Positions 1 to 8,821 of a stretch of DNA of 36,305 nucleotides are shown here, piece by piece; within the stretch, counting starts at the first letter, position 1; every line of letters begins with the position of its first letter. The position numbers and the translations under genes are program-made. The DNA lies in assembly GCA_008080735.1 (NCBI GenBank), contig SHMW01000040.1:1-36305 (forward strand), given 5' to 3'. The notes under the pieces are model-generated. The model saw only the letters and a program-made list of their open reading frames with translations, made no database searches and was not told the DNA's origin. Source of the stretch: Promethearchaeota archaeon. Its GTDB lineage: Archaea; Asgardarchaeota; Lokiarchaeia; Sigyniarchaeales; SOKP01.

Positions 1-219
1 CTTAATTTTCTAAGATATGTGATCGTGTCTAAAAATCTCCTATCTCTTTAAATCCTCTATATGGATTTAAAATATCCATCTCGATATTTTTTGTTTTCTT
101 CACATACTAATTCTTTTTCATATTTAGTTTTTCAGTATGGGAAATGTACCAAAATTACATTCAGAAACAAATTTGCAGTATGGTCTATTATGTAGAATGT
201 GCGAAATCCGGGGTAAAAC

Positions 220-1320
220 TCACACTTTTTCTAATAACACTATAAAATTGCTTCCTTGGGAATAGTCTCCAGAGATGCGATCTTCTACCCATATTTTCCC
301 TCCGTACCCATCGATAATCGCCTTAACCAATGTTAACCCCATTCCCATACCCTTAGAATGAATGTTTTTATAACCTTTCTTGAAAATGTCAATATTTTTG
401 TCAGGAATACCAATTCCATTGTCCTTGAACTCTACCTTAAAGTAATCCTTCTCTTCTTCAGAAAAAAAACTGATTTCAATCCAAATGCGCTTTATATCAG
501 AGGTGTTGTGGCTAATTGCATTGATCAAAAGATTTTCAAATGCATCAAAGAGAAGATCTCCTCCTTTAATGGAGACAGGCTGATTTGGAAATGCTGTATT
601 TATTTGCACATTTTCTCCATCAAAACGAGATTGGAATTGGATGAGTAGGTGGTCCATTAATCGAGTCAGATCTATATTATCAATTTTTCTATGTTCTTTA
701 GTTATTTCTGAGAATTTTTGTACGTTTGAGATCAGGGAAGCTCCTTTCTGGACTTGAGTGATGATTTTATGTATTATTTTATTCATTCTGTCCGTTTCTG
801 ATGGATCTCCTTGCCATTTGTTCACCAATTCCATTGATAGTGAAATTCCTGAGAGAATGTTTCTCATATCATGAGCAAGTAGATTTTTATAAAAATTGAT
901 TCTTTCGTGAGATTCTTCTAACTTTTTCTTAGCTTTTTCACGTTCAGTTACTTCAAGGAGCGTAAGGACTAATTTTTCTACTTTTTCTGAATTATTTGTT
1001 AGTGGGATTAAGCTCCAGTCCCAATAAGAGACACCACGTTCCGGATGGTCAGGATATTCAAATCTTTTCCCTCTAATCGAATAGGCGTGTCCCGAATCTA
1101 CAACACGTTGAAAAATGCGTAGATTCTCATTATTCGGATATAACTTAAAATGATTTTTACCCGGAAAATAGTCTATTGGTTTTTGATCTGCTTTGGCATA
1201 AGCTTCATTAACACGTATGAAATTAAACTTATTATCCATCAATGCTAATAAAACGGGGGTATTGTCAAGAATTGATTCTAAAAGATCTACCTCTTCCTGA
1301 CCATCAATATCGAGATACAT
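220..1320 (-). CDS. PAS-domain sensor histidine kinase
   Basis: A 366-residue soluble kinase predicted to autophosphorylate on histidine in response to a signal sensed by its PAS domain. A PAS domain spans about residues 10-125 and ends in the usual LLEVTERE linker, followed by a short coiled coil (125-145). The phospho-acceptor H-box is HDMRN with His150. The ATPase domain has an N-box (ENLLINAISHN, about 262-272), a G1 box DNGIGIP (from D300) and a G2 box GMGMGL (about 324-329), so all catalytic elements are present. No membrane segment or receiver domain is seen, and no response regulator lies in the window, so its partner is unknown. The ATG start is followed directly by the PAS region. 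The 219 bases downstream to the window edge show no gene. Confidence 0.93.
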   Translation of the reverse strand: MYLDIDGQEEVDLLESILDNTPVLLALMDNKFNFIRVNEAYAKADQKPIDYFPGKNHFKLYPNNENLRIFQRVVDSGHAYSIRGKRFEYPDHPERGVSYWDWSLIPLTNNSEKVEKLVLTLLEVTEREKAKKKLEESHERINFYKNLLAHDMRNILSGISLSMELVNKWQGDPSETDRMNKIIHKIITQVQKGASLISNVQKFSEITKEHRKIDNIDLTRLMDHLLIQFQSRFDGENVQINTAFPNQPVSIKGGDLLFDAFENLLINAISHNTSDIKRIWIEISFFSEEEKDYFKVEFKDNGIGIPDKNIDIFKKGYKNIHSKGMGMGLTLVKAIIDGYGGKIWVEDRISGDYSQGSNFIVLLEKV

Positions 1321-1509
1321 TGTAATTTTCTTAAGTTAAACTTAACTTCTATTCAAAAATACACGACAATTTTGAATTAATTAAAAAAATCAACATCTCT
1401 CTTTTAAATTTTTTGATAGTTTATAAAAGAGAGTATTATAAATGGAACTCCGAGACCATTGAAAAAAGCTCCATCAAAGCATAAAACTCAAGATTTTTAT
1501 TCTTATTTC

Positions 1510-1737
1510 TTAATCATTTCCCTTATCCATAATTTCATCCAAAAATGCCTTTTGTTTTTCTTCTGGCAAGAAAGCTAAAGACTTCATAATCTCTTTAAAT
1601 TCTTTTTGAGAAACGTCTAACTTCAAGAGAATATCTCTAACTTCTTTAGATAATACCGTATAGATTCTCGAAAAGTAGCGCTTGATAACTTCCAACTTTT
1701 CGAACTCAAACTGGTCTTTTTTTCTTGTAGAATTCAA
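1510..1737 (-). CDS. Small helical hypothetical protein (75 aa)
   Basis: An unrecognised 75-residue protein, very rich in Lys and Glu and predicted to be almost entirely alpha-helical. It has no cysteine, no membrane segment and no recognisable motif. The reading frame opens with TTG (MNSTRKK...). No ATG occurs near the N-terminus and a stop lies a few codons upstream, so TTG is the only reasonable start; no clear Shine-Dalgarno site precedes it. It lies upstream of, and on the same strand as, the PAS kinase, 189 bases away, so co-transcription is possible but not shown. The charged amphipathic pattern would suit a small regulator or protein-binding bundle, which is inference only. Confidence 0.5.
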   Translation of the reverse strand: MNSTRKKDQFEFEKLEVIKRYFSRIYTVLSKEVRDILLKLDVSQKEFKEIMKSLAFLPEEKQKAFLDEIMDKGND

Positions 1738-1926
1738 GGTAAACCTGTATTTATTTAGTTATTTATGAAATTATATTTTAAAATCTTCAAGTAATGAGAA
1801 CACTAAATCTTATAAGAATAAAGTGTAGTCCATTTCTTTCAAATGTTAAGATTAAATTGAGGCATTTCTAATTATATAATAATTAACGATTATGTTATCT
1901 TAGGTAGATTTTAACTTAAATTAACA

Positions 1927-2628
1927 ATGAATATTAATGGGGATTGGACAAGATTCTTTTTGGTGTTTGGGATTCAATCGGCTCTCGGAATCACATTTTT
2001 GGTTCTCGCCTATAAAATATTGAAAAGAAAACGCTCTAAAATAACGATTTATTTGGGTGCTTTCTTCATCATTGAATTTTTGGTTGTGTTCAATAATGTT
2101 GTTATCATAATCCTTCCATTTAGCCCTATTGTTGTTTTATTATATTTGTTGGCATATTTTTTATACAATTTTGCTATCGTATTCTATATTCTTTTTCTCC
2201 TTAGTTTCTTTCAAGAACAATTAAATCTAAATATTCAAAAACAGATTATTTTGGTAATTTTTTATTCTTTTATAATATTTTGTCTCTTAGCATTGCCAGA
2301 AGGGATCAAATTCAAAGTAAATGAGAATTGGCGGCCACAGTGGAGTTGGATGTTTCTGATCTTGAATTATGTTGTAATAACTTTATTATATAATATACCA
2401 ATAATCTTTTTTTCTCACAAATTATACTCTAAATTTGAGAATCCGAGGTTGAAAAAACGCATCAAATATTTATTATTGGGGACAGGATTGTTGATGATTC
2501 ATGCATATGGATTAGTTTTATATAATACCTGGGAGAATGAAATCTTTCGAACGATTTGGTCATTCTATGCACCTTTAATTATGATATCGGCTTATTTTTT
2601 ATATTATGGAATTGGAAAAAATATGTAA
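1927..2628 (+). CDS. Seven-transmembrane protein, sensor-like
   Basis: A 233-residue integral membrane protein with about seven hydrophobic helices (roughly residues 10-30, 40-62, 66-95, 106-122, 139-163, 179-198 and 207-230). Short basic loops such as KILKRKRSK after helix 1 and NPRLKKRIK before helix 6 are probably cytoplasmic. It has no catalytic domain. The arrangement resembles the 7-TM sensory modules found at the N-terminus of archaeal histidine kinases, here free-standing. The protein at 28257-29003 has the same topology, a similar basic loop after helix 1 and a matching NPxxK-K-K loop before helix 6, so the two look like distant paralogues. It is transcribed divergently from the small gene at 1510-1737 and convergently with the large kinase at 2692-5532. 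A sensory role is inferred. Confidence 0.75.
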   Translation: MNINGDWTRFFLVFGIQSALGITFLVLAYKILKRKRSKITIYLGAFFIIEFLVVFNNVVIIILPFSPIVVLLYLLAYFLYNFAIVFYILFLLSFFQEQLNLNIQKQIILVIFYSFIIFCLLALPEGIKFKVNENWRPQWSWMFLILNYVVITLLYNIPIIFFSHKLYSKFENPRLKKRIKYLLLGTGLLMIHAYGLVLYNTWENEIFRTIWSFYAPLIMISAYFLYYGIGKNM

Positions 2629-2691
2629 TAAGTATCTTAGGCTTTTATTAGACTCTCTTTGGTTTTCATGGTTCCAAATGTAACACATGAA

Positions 2692-5532
2692 TTAATCTTC
2701 TAAGGGCAATGTAAAATAAAAAGTACTTCCTTGATTTCGACCCTCAGATTTTGCCCAGATTTTTCCCCCGTGTAATTCGATAATTTTTTTTGAAATGTAG
2801 AGCCCAAGACCACTTCCTTCAATACCTAAGTCCCATCCTTTCCCATAGCGCTCTATTTTTCCAAATTGCTTGAATAATTGTGTCTTTTCCTCATTTGTTA
2901 ACCCAACGCCGTTATCTTGAATCGAAGTGATGATCCTATCATCATCTTTCTTGGAGGAGATCGTTATTTGACCACCTGGAGGTGTAAATTTCACAGCATT
3001 TACCATAAGATTAGTTAACACTTCATAAATCCGTTCTTTATCAATCTTAGTTTTCAAATCTTCTTCTAAATTTAATTCTATTGAGTGATTTCTCAAATTA
3101 ATTAAACCTTTAATTTCATCTAAACAGAATTTAATTAAAAAGCCTAAGTCTTCTTCAATTTTATTCAATTCTAAGTGGCCTTGATTTAATCTTGAAGTTT
3201 TGATGAGTGTATTTATAATTTTTTCCATCCGTTTGGATCCATCCATAATTCCCTCGATAATTGAAATCATATCAGAGTCCATCTTTTTTCTATGAAGTTT
3301 AAGCAATAATTCTGCAAAACCTTTAATAGAGATAAGTGGTGTTTTTAATTCGTGAGATGTGCGTGTAAGTAATTCTGATTTCAGTTGATTCATTTCATTC
3401 AACATCTTGTTTTGATCTTCTAGAAATTCTTTTACTTGCCAACGTCTATGCTCAATTTCTATTGCGTCAGAAATCAGAAAGAGAATTAATTGGTGTTCAT
3501 GTGAAATAGTTGGGTTATCATCAAAAAGTACACAAACCGCCTCAGAGAATGTGTTCTCAGATTTTATCAATTTTCCATAGGCACCCTTAATTTTATAATC
3601 CCGAATTATGGGATCTGTCTTATTATATTTTGTTTGATTGATATCTAAGATGGTCTGTGGGAAATCATGATTTTCTTTGAATAATTCTGCTGCGAAGATA
3701 TTTTGTTGGAATTCTTCGATATCATAGTAAGTATAGGTCTTGCTATCACTTGTTATAATCCTATATTGGTTTTCTTCTTCTTGTTTTTGTATGTAAAGAG
3801 CTATTTCACCATTTAAAAGGTTGATGGAAGTGTTAAGCAACATTTGAATATTGTTCTGAATATCAACAGTAAAGTTTAGAAAGTCAATATTGAGTTCTGT
3901 AATTAACCTCTCATACATCTTTCTCTCTGTGATATCGTCAAGCCAAAATCTTAGGTTTATTAATTTATCGTCCTCATCGTATTGCCTCACCCTTTTTCCT
4001 GAAAGCCATCTTAAATTGCCATTCTTATTAAATATACGAAATTCGATCTCCTTTTCCTCCAAATCACCATAAATTTTACTAGAATCATCCGAATGAATAA
4101 GATTTTGTAAGAGATCAATAGAGAGTTCCTCTCTTGAATATCCTAATATGTTTAATAAATGGGCATTAACGTAAGAAATTGTCTGTTTGTTTATATTTAT
4201 TTCTATCACTCCTACAGACGAAGTCTTTAGTAAACTCTTATATTTCCTCTCAGAATGCTTAAGCTTTTGCTGGGCTCTTTTTCTTTCTGTGATATCAACT
4301 AAATATGCTAAATCAGCATCATCTCCTTTATAAGGGATTGTTTTAGACCGCACTTCTACCCAGGCTACTTCACCTGTTTTAGAAACAAATCGAAATTGGA
4401 GATCTGTTATAACTTTTATCTTTCCTTCATATTTATTATGAATAATTTTTTGAACTCTTTCTAAATCATCAGGATGAATTAATTTAAAGAATTCTTTCGG
4501 TTTCCAATTTAGAACTTCCTCATAACCATAATCAATTATATTTAAGAACTTATCGTTCGCGTATTTGATTTGAAAATCTTGCATGATTAAGATTCCCATA
4601 ACTGATTGTTCTGTGATATTTCGAAATTTTTGTTCCGATTCTTTTAATTTCTGTTCTGCCCTTTTTCTTTCCGTAATATCATCATAGCTAATTAATATGC
4701 CTAAGATTTTTCCGTTGTCTTTTTCAAGTAGTGGAATTCTATTAGTATTAAATAGATGAGTTTGACCATTAATTTCCCATTTTTCAACTACATTAAATTG
4801 TCCTTTTCCCGTAGTAAGAACTTGTTTTTCATTATCTTCTAAACTTTTAACTTTTTTACTATTTTCAATCAAATCTTTGTCTTTTTTTCCGATCAAATTA
4901 TCCGCAAATTCTAAACCGAGAAATTTAGCATACTTTTTATTGCATCCAAGATAATTTAAATTCCGATCCTTCCAAAATATATATTGAGGAATATTTTCGA
5001 TAACCATCTCAAGCATTTCATACGAATTCTTCAATGCGTCTTCGAATTTTTCAGGGCTAAAGAGTTTCCAAAAGCGTATTTCGGGGATTTTATCGGTGAT
5101 ATTCTTTAAAGATTTTTCACTTTCTTTTAATTTAAATTCTAAATTCTTTTTTACTTGAATTGGCTTAAGTTTTACAAATAAATATTTGTTATTAGACTGA
5201 TCCTTGAATTCCCTTGATTTGATTTCAAACCATTTTTCTGTTCGGTCTTTTCCAATTAGTTTTATTTCTTTTTCTTTATTGAGTTTGTTTTCCCCGCGTT
5301 TTAAAACCTTTACAACGGTTTGAACTTGATCTGGATCCACAATTTTGAGAAAAGAAGTTTGGTATAAATCTTTAAGTGAATAGTTTAAGATTGATTTGAA
5401 AACTTTTTCATTGATTAATGATATCTTAAAATCATAATTTGGTTTAAGAATTGCGATTAATTCGTCGGAATGGTCAAATGCAAGGCGATAAACCTTTTCA
5501 ATATCCGGGGGATCAATTTGCTCTTTGGTCAT
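2692..5532 (-). CDS. Multi-PAS sensor histidine kinase
   Basis: A 946-residue soluble hybrid-length sensor kinase without a receiver domain. Four PAS-type domains can be traced at about residues 12-125, 168-290, 298-416 and 424-540. The last three each end in a clear DDITERK or VDITERK linker followed by a short coiled coil. A GAF-like segment (about 545-690) follows. The HisKA domain carries SHELKTP with acceptor His727. The ATPase domain has an N-box (NLMVNAVKF, about 841-849), G1 DNGVGL (from D873) and G2 GSGLGL (906-911). All catalytic boxes are intact. With no membrane segment, it presumably senses cytoplasmic redox state or small ligands; this is family knowledge, not visible here. No response regulator is adjacent. 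The ATG start lies just before the first PAS domain. Confidence 0.94.
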   Translation of the reverse strand: MTKEQIDPPDIEKVYRLAFDHSDELIAILKPNYDFKISLINEKVFKSILNYSLKDLYQTSFLKIVDPDQVQTVVKVLKRGENKLNKEKEIKLIGKDRTEKWFEIKSREFKDQSNNKYLFVKLKPIQVKKNLEFKLKESEKSLKNITDKIPEIRFWKLFSPEKFEDALKNSYEMLEMVIENIPQYIFWKDRNLNYLGCNKKYAKFLGLEFADNLIGKKDKDLIENSKKVKSLEDNEKQVLTTGKGQFNVVEKWEINGQTHLFNTNRIPLLEKDNGKILGILISYDDITERKRAEQKLKESEQKFRNITEQSVMGILIMQDFQIKYANDKFLNIIDYGYEEVLNWKPKEFFKLIHPDDLERVQKIIHNKYEGKIKVITDLQFRFVSKTGEVAWVEVRSKTIPYKGDDADLAYLVDITERKRAQQKLKHSERKYKSLLKTSSVGVIEININKQTISYVNAHLLNILGYSREELSIDLLQNLIHSDDSSKIYGDLEEKEIEFRIFNKNGNLRWLSGKRVRQYDEDDKLINLRFWLDDITERKMYERLITELNIDFLNFTVDIQNNIQMLLNTSINLLNGEIALYIQKQEEENQYRIITSDSKTYTYYDIEEFQQNIFAAELFKENHDFPQTILDINQTKYNKTDPIIRDYKIKGAYGKLIKSENTFSEAVCVLFDDNPTISHEHQLILFLISDAIEIEHRRWQVKEFLEDQNKMLNEMNQLKSELLTRTSHELKTPLISIKGFAELLLKLHRKKMDSDMISIIEGIMDGSKRMEKIINTLIKTSRLNQGHLELNKIEEDLGFLIKFCLDEIKGLINLRNHSIELNLEEDLKTKIDKERIYEVLTNLMVNAVKFTPPGGQITISSKKDDDRIITSIQDNGVGLTNEEKTQLFKQFGKIERYGKGWDLGIEGSGLGLYISKKIIELHGGKIWAKSEGRNQGSTFYFTLPLED

Positions 5533-5858
5533 TGATTATCCATATATATTTTAGAAGCTTGCAACACAAATCCTAATATTCCTAGAATTTTTTACGTGAA
5601 TTTGTATGTATAATGAAAATTTTCAAATTTAATCTTAACCTCATAAGAGAATTTATTTAGTAAAAAATTAAGAAATAAACTAATCTCCAAATGATGATAC
5701 AAGAATATAAAAGAAATACGAATTAAAGAGTTTTATTAAAATATTACTAGAGATAATAAATTGAGTTTAAAAGCGGTATTTGACATCTACAATGGGGTGT
5801 TCAAATCAATAATTTATTTCCATAATAATTAAATATCTAGTTTAAATAAAAAGTAAAT
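5533..5858. other. Intergenic region, no gene seen
   Basis: This AT-rich stretch of 326 bases lies between the divergent large kinase and the PEBP gene. It must hold both 5' regions. Several AT-rich tracts could serve as TATA elements, but none stands out by position, and no RNA gene, repeat or open frame is convincing. Confidence 0.5.
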
Positions 5859-6334
5859 ATGAAACTGTTTTCCAACGATTTTGAACAAGGTGGAATGATT
5901 CCACAAAAATATACTTGTGATGGAGCAGATATTTCCCCACATTTAAAATGGAAAAACGCTCCCGAGGATACAAAAAGTTTTGCAGTCTCGTGCAATGATC
6001 CTGATGTCCCGAGGATACAAAAAGTTTTGCAGTCTCGTGCAATGATCCTGATGCTCCCGCGGGAGATTGGATACACTGGATTGTACACGATATCCCTTCT
6101 GATGTTAAGGAGATCCCACAAGGGGGTCCAGTTCCGGGTTCAGAAGCGGAAAATGACTTTGGAAAGATTTCTTATGGGGGACCATGCCCTCCAGGGGGAG
6201 TTCATAGATATTTCTTTAGGGTATATGCCCTCGATACAGAGAGTCTAATGGGTATAACTAAGAGTAATTTCAAGGATAAGTTCGAAGAACATGCGATCGT
6301 GAAAGCAGAATTAATGGGAAAATATGGACGGTAG
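5859..6334 (+). pseudogene. YbhB/YbcL-type PEBP family protein, frameshifted by tandem duplication
   Basis: A phosphatidylethanolamine-binding-protein-like gene (the YbhB/YbcL Raf-kinase-inhibitor-like family; small soluble ligand-binding proteins of unclear role). The N-terminus has family hallmarks: IPQKYTCDG, ISPHLKW and NDPD. After the first DPD the frame is lost because about 46 bases (5961-6006) recur at 6008-6053 with a 47-base period. Removing one period restores a 142-residue frame ending at 6334. It carries the expected DAPAGDWIHWIVHDIP, SYGGPCPPGGVHRYFF and a C-terminal AELMGKYGR. As read, the frame ends at 6248 with an unrelated tail. The duplication may be a real mutation or an assembly error; everything else in the gene looks undamaged, which favours a very recent or artefactual event. 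Confidence 0.88.
5961..6053 (+). repeat. Tandem duplication, 46-bp unit with 47-bp period
   Basis: Bases 5961-6006 and 6008-6053 are identical and are separated by a single t. The six bases ctcccg occur both at the left edge of the first copy and just after the second, so copying through this microhomology would give a 48-base, in-frame repeat. One c is missing at the junction, giving 47 and a frameshift. Confidence 0.95.
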
Positions 6335-6350
6335 ACCTTTTATCCAACAA

Positions 6351-6378
6351 TAAAAAAATTGCTTTTTCCTTTATTTTT
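6351..6378. terminator. Possible bidirectional T-rich terminator
   Basis: Between the convergent PEBP and aminotransferase genes there is an A-run (T-run on the minus strand) at about 6352-6360, and T-runs on the plus strand at about 6362-6378. Archaeal RNA polymerase terminates on oligo-T tracts without needing a hairpin, so this could end both transcripts. It is positional inference in a region that is AT-rich anyway. Confidence 0.3.
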
Positions 6379-6386
6379 TTCTCGCT

Positions 6387-7571
6387 TCAAAGATATTTAC
6401 ATGAGTTTATAATTTGAATGGTTTTTTCCAAATCTTCATAGTTATTATAGTAATTTATTGCGAATCTGATGAGTGTCTCATTCGAATCATCGGGATAGCG
6501 CTTTAATGTAGAGTACACATTGTTTTTAATCAGATACCTATGTATCCTTTTGGCTTTTTTATGTTGAACTGTAATAATACCTGATCTGTATTGAATCTCT
6601 TGGGGTGTAATAATAGTTAATGGGACTGTAATTAGTTTTTCAAGAAAATAACTAGTTAAAGATATTATTCGCTCTTGGGTGAGTCTAATTCCCTTCTTCA
6701 AATCCCCACCTCCTATTTTTTCCTTGATTAAATTAAATGCTCCCTTTAAAGTCAAAAGAGATGCAAAATTTGGACATCCTCCTAAAGAATCCATAGCACT
6801 TGTTTTTTGGATAATATCCATATTCTTATTATCCATCGCAAACGGATTTTCAACAGACAACCATCCGGTGAAGGGAAGTCCGAACTTTTGGATAATATCA
6901 TCCTTAATATAAATAATTCCGACCCCATATCCACATCCTAACCATTTTAATGCATTAGCTACAAGGATGTCAATTTTATATGCTTCGACATCAATTTCGA
7001 ACACGCCAAAAGCTTGAGTGGAATTTATTATATTTTTTATCCCGTTTTCTATACAAAAATTCCCATATTCGTTTAAATTTTGTCGAAATCCATTAAAAGA
7101 TTGCACATGACTTTGAATGCTATATTTGGAGTTCTTTGTGAGTTTTGATGCAAAATTAGCAATAGTATAAGCACCATTTTCATCTTCAACTCTCACGCAT
7201 GGATATCCCAATTTTCTAAACATGTGAATTGACGTGGGAAATTCAATTGAGGGGTAGAGTACTTCTCCTATATGATCTCGGAATAAATAAGCTGATGCGG
7301 AGATCCCCGAGGTGGTATTTATTAAAAATGCGATTTCATCAGGATCAGCATTAATATATTCTCCTATTGATTTTCTTATTTCATCCACTTGTAAGAATAA
7401 GAGCTCATGATTAATATCGCCATTGGTCCGCATTTGATCAAAATAACGAATTCCTTCATTATATGCACTTTTACTCATTAATGATGCTCCGGCAGAAATT
7501 AAATAAATTAAACTCTTTTCTGAAATTGAAGGAAATTCTTCTTGACGAATAGTTTCCCAATCTATAGACAT
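6387..7571 (-). CDS. Class V PLP-dependent aminotransferase family protein
   Basis: A 394-residue cytoplasmic PLP enzyme of the aspartate aminotransferase fold, class V (the cysteine desulfurase, kynureninase and isopenicillin-N-epimerase-like group). The Schiff-base lysine is Lys209 in ANALKWLGCGYG, and the ring-stacking His155 lies in QSHVQSF. The C-terminal LIRFAINYYNNYEDLE matches the class V 'lRfs...YNt.eDl' signature. No cysteine sits in the usual desulfurase active-site loop, so it is unlikely to be an IscS/NifS enzyme; the substrate is unknown. The usual Asp-x-x-Gln, whose Asp pairs with the PLP pyridine nitrogen, reads Asn183-Ser-Thr-Gln186 here. The ATG start is preceded by a gaggt element about 13 bases upstream. 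The gene stands alone on its strand. Confidence 0.85.
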   Translation of the reverse strand: MSIDWETIRQEEFPSISEKSLIYLISAGASLMSKSAYNEGIRYFDQMRTNGDINHELLFLQVDEIRKSIGEYINADPDEIAFLINTTSGISASAYLFRDHIGEVLYPSIEFPTSIHMFRKLGYPCVRVEDENGAYTIANFASKLTKNSKYSIQSHVQSFNGFRQNLNEYGNFCIENGIKNIINSTQAFGVFEIDVEAYKIDILVANALKWLGCGYGVGIIYIKDDIIQKFGLPFTGWLSVENPFAMDNKNMDIIQKTSAMDSLGGCPNFASLLTLKGAFNLIKEKIGGGDLKKGIRLTQERIISLTSYFLEKLITVPLTIITPQEIQYRSGIITVQHKKAKRIHRYLIKNNVYSTLKRYPDDSNETLIRFAINYYNNYEDLEKTIQIINSCKYL

Positions 7572-7718
7572 GTTAGTTATATGAACCTCTACTGTGATAT
7601 TGATGTGAAATGTTCAATCTTAATTAAACTTTTTAATTAAATGAACAAATTTTAATACTCCATTTTTTACTAGTTATATTAGTTATAAAGCGATAAGATT
7701 AATCTCCGTTTCTTGAAA

Positions 7719-8720
7719 ATGAAAAAACTAAGGCCTTTTGCATATACTTTAATTGATTATCATGATAAATATATTGGCACGAGGGAATCTCTTGTTTCTA
7801 TTATTAAATTAGCTAAAGAGAAAGATTATTTTTCGCCCAATTTAATTAAAATATACGCAAATATGCCTGATGGATCGCAAATCAGACTCCCTAAAGATTA
7901 CTATACTAAGAAAATTATGGAAGAAAGATCCTTTAATAAAATAGTGTTCTTAGAAAATACGAAATTGGCTTCAGCTGAGATGAGTGTTTTTAAAATACTC
8001 AATTTAAAGAACCGAGAATGTTGGAATTGTGGGATAAAGCTGGACTTCCAAGATTTTTGTTCTTCTAATCAAGAGATGAATAAGTCGAGGGCTATTGAAC
8101 TCTGGAATAGTGAGAGAATTGAATTTTATTGCTGTTCTTGTTATAAAGCACTAAGAAGCGATGTTGAAACAAGACAGAGATCTCAAGAAATTCAGAGAAA
8201 TCGAGAAGAAATTTTCAACCAATTACCTGCAAATGAAAAATTCAAAATTAAGACTCTTGAGGATGAGATTAACATGGAAATTCCTGCGGTCTATGAACTC
8301 AGGTCGGAATTTTATCCCAAGAGCATTGGGTTTATCTATAAGAATGAGCAAATTTCTGGTCTTTCTCTTTATTATTACGATTTAGAAAAGATTCCACAGA
8401 CAATCAGAGCATTTGAAGGGTTAGAATTTTTAGACTTAAGCGGCAACAAACTATCTAGCTTGCCAGAGTGGATTAACGATTTCGAGAATTTAAAATATTT
8501 AAATCTGCTCGCGAATAGACTAAAAAGTCTCCCCGATGAGATTGGTGATTTGAAAAATCTCGAATATTTAAATTTAAGCTTTAACAATCTTCGATATTTA
8601 CCGGATACTATTTCTAATCTCTCCAACTTAAAGACATTATATCTCTGGGCAAATAAAATAGAAAATATTACTGATTTGATTATCGAATTTAAATCAAAAG
8701 GAATTTATGTAATAATGTGA
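7719..8720 (+). CDS. Leucine-rich-repeat protein with zinc-binding Cys motif
   Basis: A 333-residue soluble protein. The N-terminal half is unrecognised and contains two paired cysteine motifs, CWNC (about residues 101-104) and CCSC (about 138-141), which probably form one zinc site. A charged, probably helical linker (about 146-188) follows. Five 23-residue leucine-rich repeats occupy about 210-323, with the LxxLxLxxNxLxxLP pattern of the bacterial/Ras-suppressor type (for example LEFLDLSGNKLSSLPEW). No membrane segment or signal peptide is seen. LRRs bind proteins, so a scaffold or recognition role is likely but unproven. A TTG two codons upstream (7713) is in frame; the ATG at 7719 is preferred. 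The sulfatase follows 101 bases downstream on the same strand. Confidence 0.78.
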   Translation: MKKLRPFAYTLIDYHDKYIGTRESLVSIIKLAKEKDYFSPNLIKIYANMPDGSQIRLPKDYYTKKIMEERSFNKIVFLENTKLASAEMSVFKILNLKNRECWNCGIKLDFQDFCSSNQEMNKSRAIELWNSERIEFYCCSCYKALRSDVETRQRSQEIQRNREEIFNQLPANEKFKIKTLEDEINMEIPAVYELRSEFYPKSIGFIYKNEQISGLSLYYYDLEKIPQTIRAFEGLEFLDLSGNKLSSLPEWINDFENLKYLNLLANRLKSLPDEIGDLKNLEYLNLSFNNLRYLPDTISNLSNLKTLYLWANKIENITDLIIEFKSKGIYVIM

Positions 8721-8821
8721 TTAAATCTGATTTAGTGTGGGTTATTGAGGCATAAAATTACACTAAAAACTCTCATTTCTGTAAAAACATCTTTATTAGA
8801 ATTCAATTCTATTTTTAATAT

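Noticed and set aside
5837..6121. Two overlapping minus-strand frames opposite the PEBP gene
   Set aside because: They arise from the tandem duplication, repeat the same peptide and have no family resemblance.
8375..8626. Minus-strand frame opposite the leucine-rich repeats
   Set aside because: Its regular pattern mirrors the periodic LRR codons on the coding strand.
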